Source: Siphonodentalium dalli
Lineage: Eukaryota; Mollusca; Scaphopoda; Gadilida; Siphonodentaliidae
NCBI GenBank assembly: GCA_032622095.1
Contig: CP136063.1
Location: forward strand, 122,222,723 to 122,286,722
DNA: 64,000 nucleotides
Direction: 5' to 3'
The translations under genes and the position numbers were made by a program. Below the pieces are notes generated by a model that did no database searches, was not told the DNA's origin, and saw only the letters and a program-made list of their open reading frames with translations. This document shows positions 58,639 through 64,000 of this stretch, one piece after another. Each line of letters starts with the position of its first letter. Positions within the stretch are counted from its first letter, which is position 1.

Positions 58639-60150
58639 ATAGATAACATTGCATTGAATCTGTTGTTGGCATTCAGGGCTTCGGATCGTTGTTGTTGGCA
58701 TCACGGCTCTCCGAAAACTCTCACATTGCCGAAAACGTGTATTTAGTAATATCGTTGTTGTTGATATTTACGGTTTGGGGGCTATTTTCTTATTTAGCAA
58801 GTTTGAGCTCAATCGGTTCGAGTCTATAAAGGTGACACACTCATATATATGACACTTCCCGTGGGTAGCAAGATTGAGCTCAATCGGCATTCCCTGGAAT
58901 TTCCGTTGTTGTTGATATTTACGGTTTGGGGGCTATTTTCTTATTTAGCAAGTTTGAGCTCAATCGGTTCGAGTCTATAAAGGACACACTCATATATATG
59001 ACACTTCCCGTGGGTAGCAAGTTTGAGCTCAATCGGCATTCCCTGGAATTTCCCGTAGATTGGCAGATTCCAGTAGCTTTATAACGGTATATATTCTGGG
59101 GAGAAATCTGATGCTATATTCATGATTATCTGGGATGATTTCGGTATATAATTATCTACTGTAAAAACAAAGCGCGCCATCCGTGCTCGCAGGGTTGGTC
59201 AGAAACAAATGTTTTTTAAATTTAATGTATGTTCCGTATATCTCTCTGCAGATGCAAATAACGTTGAATGGCAAACAGACGCTCTTTATAGAGATGCGTC
59301 AAAAACAAACGCTCATTAAATAATCACTTGATTAACCCACGCCGTGCCTTTGCGGTGATTTGAGATTGGAGAACGGGTGCTCTGAGCTTCTCTAAACCGT
59401 GACCACTGTCGTGTCGGTGGGATTTGACACTTACATACTAGTAGGAAGTTTGAGCTCAATATGTACACGCGTTTTGGATTCTATGAAGTACACACACACA
59501 CACACATATACGAAGTCTCAAAATATATAGTATAGATTGGCAGATTCCAGTAGCTTTATAACGGTATATCTGGGGAGAAATCTGATGCTATATTCGTGAT
59601 TATCTGGGATGATTTCGGTATATACCAAAGGTATATACTGTAAAAACAAAGCGCGCCATCCGTGCTAGCAGGGAATAAATTTCGAGCGATAACGTTTGCG
59701 TAAATACGAAATTGTGAGTGTTGGTTTGTAACTGGGATTTCTGAGAAGCATTATGCCTATAACTACCCCCCCCCTAAGCCCTGACCTAAGTGTCATACAT
59801 ACTATAACAATGATGTTGTATGAGCTCCAATAAATCTCCCCGCATAGGCAAGCACTCAACGTTCCCGTATAACTCTGCAGCTGCTAATAACGTTGAATGG
59901 GAATATAGAGATGCGTCAAAAACAAACGCTCATTAAATAATCACTTGATTAACCCACGCCGTGCCTTTGCTGTGATTTGAGATTGGAGAACGGGTGCTCT
60001 GAGCTTCTCTAAACCGCGACCACGGTCGTGTCGGTGGGATTTGACACTTACATAGGAAGTTTGAGCTCAATATGTACACGCGTTTTGGATTCTATGAAGT
60101 ACCCACACACATATATACATATATATATACGAAGTCTCAAAATATATAGT
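58639..60150. repeat. Continuation of the interspersed-module patchwork
   Basis: The first 140 bases continue the repeat that the ISL2EU element interrupted. After it come two copies of GTTTGAGCTCAATCGGTTCG modules and two copies of the 140-base module (59060-59196 and 59538-59672). CGCTCTTTATAGAGATGCGT-type segments and (CA)n tails (59490-59506, 60103-60112) complete the block. No gene. Confidence 0.7.
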
Positions 60151-61145
60151 ACTAGAAGGTGACCCGACTTCGTCCGGGCTTTGACATTGAATTGACCATT
60201 TTGAAGGTCAAGGTCAGGTGGGGTCACGATTTGACCCGTCCAAAACACTCCCTGGAAACAATTACCACTAAGTATCAAATTTCGTCAAAATCCGTCTGGC
60301 AGTTTACCAACACCAACACCCCAAAAATGGTGGAAATTGGCCCAGCGGATACCGGGAAATCGGCCCAGCGGATACCGAGATACCCTATGTATCAAATTTC
60401 GTCCGTAAAAATCCGCCAGTTTTACCCGATTTGATTTCCACTAAAGTATATAAAAGCGCCTCATATACACACGCTCGTTAATTATCAAGCTTCAACGTAA
60501 AGATAAATTAGCATTGTGTAGTAAATTTTAACTAATTAGTTGAACAATGTCGATGTTGTTGGCATTGACGGTTTGGGGCCACCGGTAGATTCCAACAGCG
60601 AAATAGCATTTCAGCTAAATGGATTCTTGGATGAGATTCCAGACCCGCGGGGTAAATGTAAACAACTTTAGCCTATGCGTGGTGTAAATATACAAAAAAT
60701 AAATCTATCGACAATAGACCTAAGAATATCAGCTGTAACAAAATTTATATATCAGAAATTGTAAATGATTTATTTTGGGATAGATACACGATTCTTAATA
60801 GCCTGCAAATTGACAATATATATTGTAAATGTTATAATTTTGGGGAAAGTACACGATGCGTAATTGCCTGCAAATTGCGTACATTCGTCAACGTATGGAT
60901 ATAGAGTTATCCTCCCTGCATCGCAGTGCTAAATTCTGGCGTGTTAGCACTGCGGATCCCGAGATATGAGTTTTGAAGGTCAAGGTGACGCCGCACGGAC
61001 AAATGGACGGGCCCATGTTCGTTCCCGAGTCGAATTACGTGTCGGTACCAAGTTTGGTCGAAATCGGTCCAGCCGTGTTCGAGTCCATCGCGAACACACA
61101 CACACACACACACACACAGATCTTCCAAAATATATAATAGATAGA
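60151..61145 (+). repeat. Interspersed element with CTAGAAGGTGACCCG head and (CA)n tail
   Basis: The head CTAGAAGGTGACCCG, with a CCCGACTTCGTCCGGG hairpin, follows directly on an AAAATATATAGTA tail. The body includes 'ttgaaggtcaaggtca' twice (60206 and 60975). The end is GGTCCAGCCGTGTTCGAGTC, (AC)n (61095-61119) and CTTCCAAAATATATAATAGA. It is a third head variant of the family at 43931-52086 and looks complete. No protein is encoded. The superfamily is not assigned. Confidence 0.6.
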
Positions 61146-62913
61146 TAATGCATTACAAGACGAATATGGTTTCAGTGGCATCTGTCATAAATTCCTGACA
61201 AACTCCAAACAGCGTTTGCCAGCTTTCTTTATATTGTTATCAGTGGTGCAGCAATAACAATATTTTTCTGCATGTCATGTTGTCACCCGTCATTTTGGAC
61301 TGCTGATGACTTAAAGGGGCATATATGAGCAATAAAGAGCATTCCTTATCAGCTTAGAGTAGGAAAATTGGTACACCTGGTCACATAGCCAGGGTAATGT
61401 CACGGGATAGGTGCCTTTGACCTCAGACGACTGAAAAGGGGACTGATAAATTGCTTGATTAATAAAGAAATTAAGTAGTTTTCTGTGTAGGTCCATCTAA
61501 ACTGTACACATCCTGAGATAGGCTTGGCGTAGAAAGCCATTAAAATACAACTCAGTTTTTCCCATAATGTATGAGGGTTAAAGGGACTCAAAAATCATCG
61601 CCACCATGTTGTTGTTGTTGAAATCAGCTATTCACTGCCTGTTCCTAACGCTTCTGTAAACTGCATGCATGGTTTATCTCCCCTGATTGCTATAAATAGA
61701 TTGGGGGTATACCTCATTGTCTGTGTTTTGTCAGTGACAGCAAGCATGGTTTCAGGATATCGTTAGAAAAAGACGATATATATTGAGCTTAAATTGGCAA
61801 AATGCGATCAAATAAGACGTTTTCGTCAGCGCGAAGATGCCGAAAAATCCGCCATGGATTTTGGGATGTGAATGTCAGTTGTCACACTCACAGTGGATTT
61901 CCATGCAAATCTGCGGAGCAAAATTCTGAAAGTTACGGAGAACTTTGCACATACATGCATACTTCTCAGTCTTCGAGTGTGGCTTGATGTGGTACTATAA
62001 GAAACAGCAGGTATTTATCTGGTGGGTCCGCTTTGTAAATTATAACATTTTGCAATAAATATATTTTTGATAATTTTTTTCTGGAATTACATCACTTGAC
62101 CTACATATTAATTTGTCAGATTTGAAATATCAATATTGAATATAAAATTCAAAAATAAATACACCCACATCTATACAAGTTCCAATCGGACCTGCCAGAT
62201 AAATACCTGTTGTTTTCAATACCACATCAAGTCACACTCAGAAGTATGCGCAACTCTAGTTAACTTCAGTCATGTACGTAGTGCGTATCCTTCCTTGCTG
62301 GAAGCAGCAATCTGCGAAAGCGGTCATGTTGACTTAAAGAACAAATACAGACGAGATGATGGATCAGTCACAAGCATGCTGTTTGAGGTAAAGCTACCAC
62401 CCCTCGAAGAATGAAGGAAAGAACAGTGACTGGTTCAATACCACAAAATAGTCAAGGGGTTGGTTTCAGCCCTGCCTAAAGCCTGATTTATCTAGAACAC
62501 GAGAAGAAAGACAAAAGGGAAATACAGCCAACAAAATTTTAGGACTGTGTCAGTCAAAATCCGGTGGAGAAGGAGGTGTGTAACAACACAGAATCGTTCC
62601 AACTTCTGCGTACCAGCAGCTCACAATACGAACACTCCTTCTTTGTTAAAACAACTGTGGAATTGAACTACCTGGAACAGTCGGTTGTTGATGTCGGTGA
62701 TATTGACGGTTTTCTATCTGCTCTGCGAGGGGAACAACAGTATGGAGTGTTTTCAACAATGCTAACAAGGAGCTATTGCTTAAATATTTAAAAATTATGC
62801 TTGTTTATCATATATAATAAATTATTTTTCAATTATTTCGCTTGCTGCTTATATTTATACTCCAAAATAATTTTGGATGGCTCAAACAACAACATTATCA
62901 TTGCATATATTAA
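61146..62913. other. Unassigned stretch containing a foldback
   Basis: A TATA-like GCTATAAATAG lies near 61690. Short frames follow at 61802-61987, 62136-62414 and 62564-62791. None shows a known domain. The first two overlap a foldback whose arms are 61945-62030 and 62187-62253. A small unrecognised gene cannot be excluded, but I cannot support one. Confidence 0.4.
61945..62253. repeat. Foldback with arms of about 70-85 bases
   Basis: The left arm (GCATACTTCTCAG ... CTTGATGTGGTA ... CAGGTATTTATCTGG) is matched by the reverse complement on the right (CCAGATAAATACCTG ... TACCACATCAAG ... AGAAGTATGC) with a few gaps. The spacer is about 155 bases of AT-rich DNA. Confidence 0.65.
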
Positions 62914-63349
62914 GTACTATATGGGAGATTAATCTAACATTTAATGGCTGATTACCCTTAAACGTAACTCCATTACGCTTAAGCATAATTGGTTTGTATT
63001 GCCTTGCAACGTTTTATGTAATGGTAGGCCTCCATGTATCTAACTTAGTAAGGTTTAATGTTCTGGGCGGATGGTAAGATTACTAGCATCGTAATTGACT
63101 GCATCAATTTCAGCTTCAGTGGAGTTTTTTTAATTCTATTACGCTTTACTTTAGCGTAAATGCATTATGTGTGATCGTAAATGAATTACGCATAAGCATA
63201 ATGTAATACGCTTAAAGTATGGTAAAATGGAAATCTAAATTACACTTAGGCATTGCGCATTAAGCTTAAATTTATGCTTAAGCATAATGAATTACACTTA
63301 AGCGTGATTAGCAATTAAATGTGAATTTGGCCTCCCATATGTGTACTAT
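62914..63349. mobile_element. Small inverted-repeat element rich in GCTTAAGC words
   Basis: The ends ATATGGGAG (62919) and CTCCCATAT (to 63340) are inverted, and ACATTTAAT.GCTGATTA follows on the left with its imperfect complement on the right. GTACTAT flanks both sides (62914-62920 and 63343-63349), which may be a 7-bp target duplication. The interior repeats words such as TTACGCTTAAGCATAAT in both orientations. Non-coding MITE-like; class uncertain. Confidence 0.5.
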
Positions 63350-63483
63350 TGTTGTTTCGTACACTTTGCCCCACGTGTTTGGTTGTTTCGCACCATATAT
63401 TTGGCCATTTCTCACCACATGTTTTGTCGTTTCCCACAACTGTCATGCGTTGCTTTTGAAAAAATACTTTGAAAAAGAACATA

Positions 63484-63695
63484 CAGTAATACCCAAAGTA
63501 ATTGACCCCTTAACGACACCAGGATTATGGAAAATAATTCAGGATTTAGTTGGAAATATGGCTTGTTGCTATTCGTTGGAAAGCTCTCGTCGAGAGCTTT
63601 CCGATGAATGGCAACAAGCCATATTTCCAACTAAATCCTGAAAAATTACCCATAATTCTGCTGTGGTTAAGTGTCAATTACTTTGGGCATTACTG
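63484..63695. mobile_element. mariner-like palindromic MITE, copy 2
   Basis: It begins CAGTAATACCCAAAGTAATT and ends GGGCATTACTG with TA on both sides. The centre is a near-perfect palindrome (GGAAAGCTCTCGTCGAGAGC). It is a shorter relative of the copy at 54851-55111. Confidence 0.82.
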
Positions 63696-64000
63696 TATTA
63701 AGTTATCTGATGACAACGCGCCAATTGGACACATTTTTTTTTTTTTTAAATCCCAAATTGTGACAACAAAGTTAACGTTATTTAAAAAAAAACATATCAA
63801 TAGACCCAGTCTAAATCAAATTAGACCATGTTTCATTTCTTTCTTACGAGTCTGGATATCTATCAGACTGCAATATACCTTATACTAAATGATACGATTC
63901 ATCCAGATTATACCGGTATGAAACTGGCCACTTGGAAGGAAACATTTATGGGGGGGGGGAGAGACAACCCCACTGTGACATCGTCGCCACCTCCCTGACA
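63696..64000. other. Window end, nothing recognised
   Basis: AT-rich with homopolymer runs (poly-T near 63738, poly-G near 63951). No gene or complete repeat. Confidence 0.4.

Noticed and set aside
61802-62791. Three short frames behind a TATA-like site as a possible small gene
   Set aside because: Two of them overlap the arms of a foldback, no domain is recognisable and no splice model joins them convincingly.

Overview
The window is eukaryotic, AT-rich and dominated by mobile DNA. Real coding sequence has either spliceosomal introns with GT-AG borders (the genes at 52200-54720 and 55532-58570) or belongs to retroelements. No single-copy host gene, rRNA, tRNA or CRISPR array was recognised. 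The element mix is a BEL/Pao element, a Gypsy element, a tyrosine-recombinase (DIRS/Ngaro-like) retrotransposon, an ISL2EU-type THAP/YqaJ transposon, and tandem arrays built around the phrase GGGCCATAACTC. It suggests a marine invertebrate, most plausibly a mollusc. The taxon is inference only.

1-8792: dispersed 'AAGATGGC..GGCCATG' repeats, an empty stretch, then a complete BEL/Pao copy (3591-8792). That copy has a 5-bp target duplication (GCGAC), two LTRs, an open gag-protease frame and no reverse transcriptase or integrase. A TTAA-flanked piggyBac-type MITE sits inside its coding frame.

8793-22700: an old tyrosine-recombinase retrotransposon whose SGNH-hydrolase, gag, RT and recombinase pieces can be followed through four later insertions. 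These are a MULE-like element (9-bp target duplication), a tandem-repeat element, a Gypsy element (5-bp target duplication) and a hAT element (8-bp target duplication). Its 3' non-coding part carries seven hairpins with a common loop and co-varying stems.

22700-43900: repeats and featureless DNA with one long, broken, intronless coding region (29549-33807). It encodes a protein with a FEN/PIN-like nuclease core and a cysteine-rich CXC-like tail. There are also an inverted-repeat pair 2.6 kb apart and two tandem arrays that end in microsatellite plus hairpin.

43900-52086 and 58639-61145: a patchwork of short interspersed modules. A recurring head (TAGC.GG.TAGCCCG plus hairpin) follows directly on a recurring (CA)n / AAAATATATAG tail.

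52087-58638: an apparently intact ISL2EU-type DNA transposon with two convergent three-exon genes. One encodes a SWIM-YqaJ-PHD protein (587 aa by my splice model), the other a THAP-DDE transposase (533 aa). A related repeat at about 48200 preserves the empty site and shows that insertion duplicated AT.

61146-64000: mostly unassigned DNA with a foldback and two small inverted-repeat elements, one of them a second copy of the mariner-like MITE found inside the ISL2EU element.
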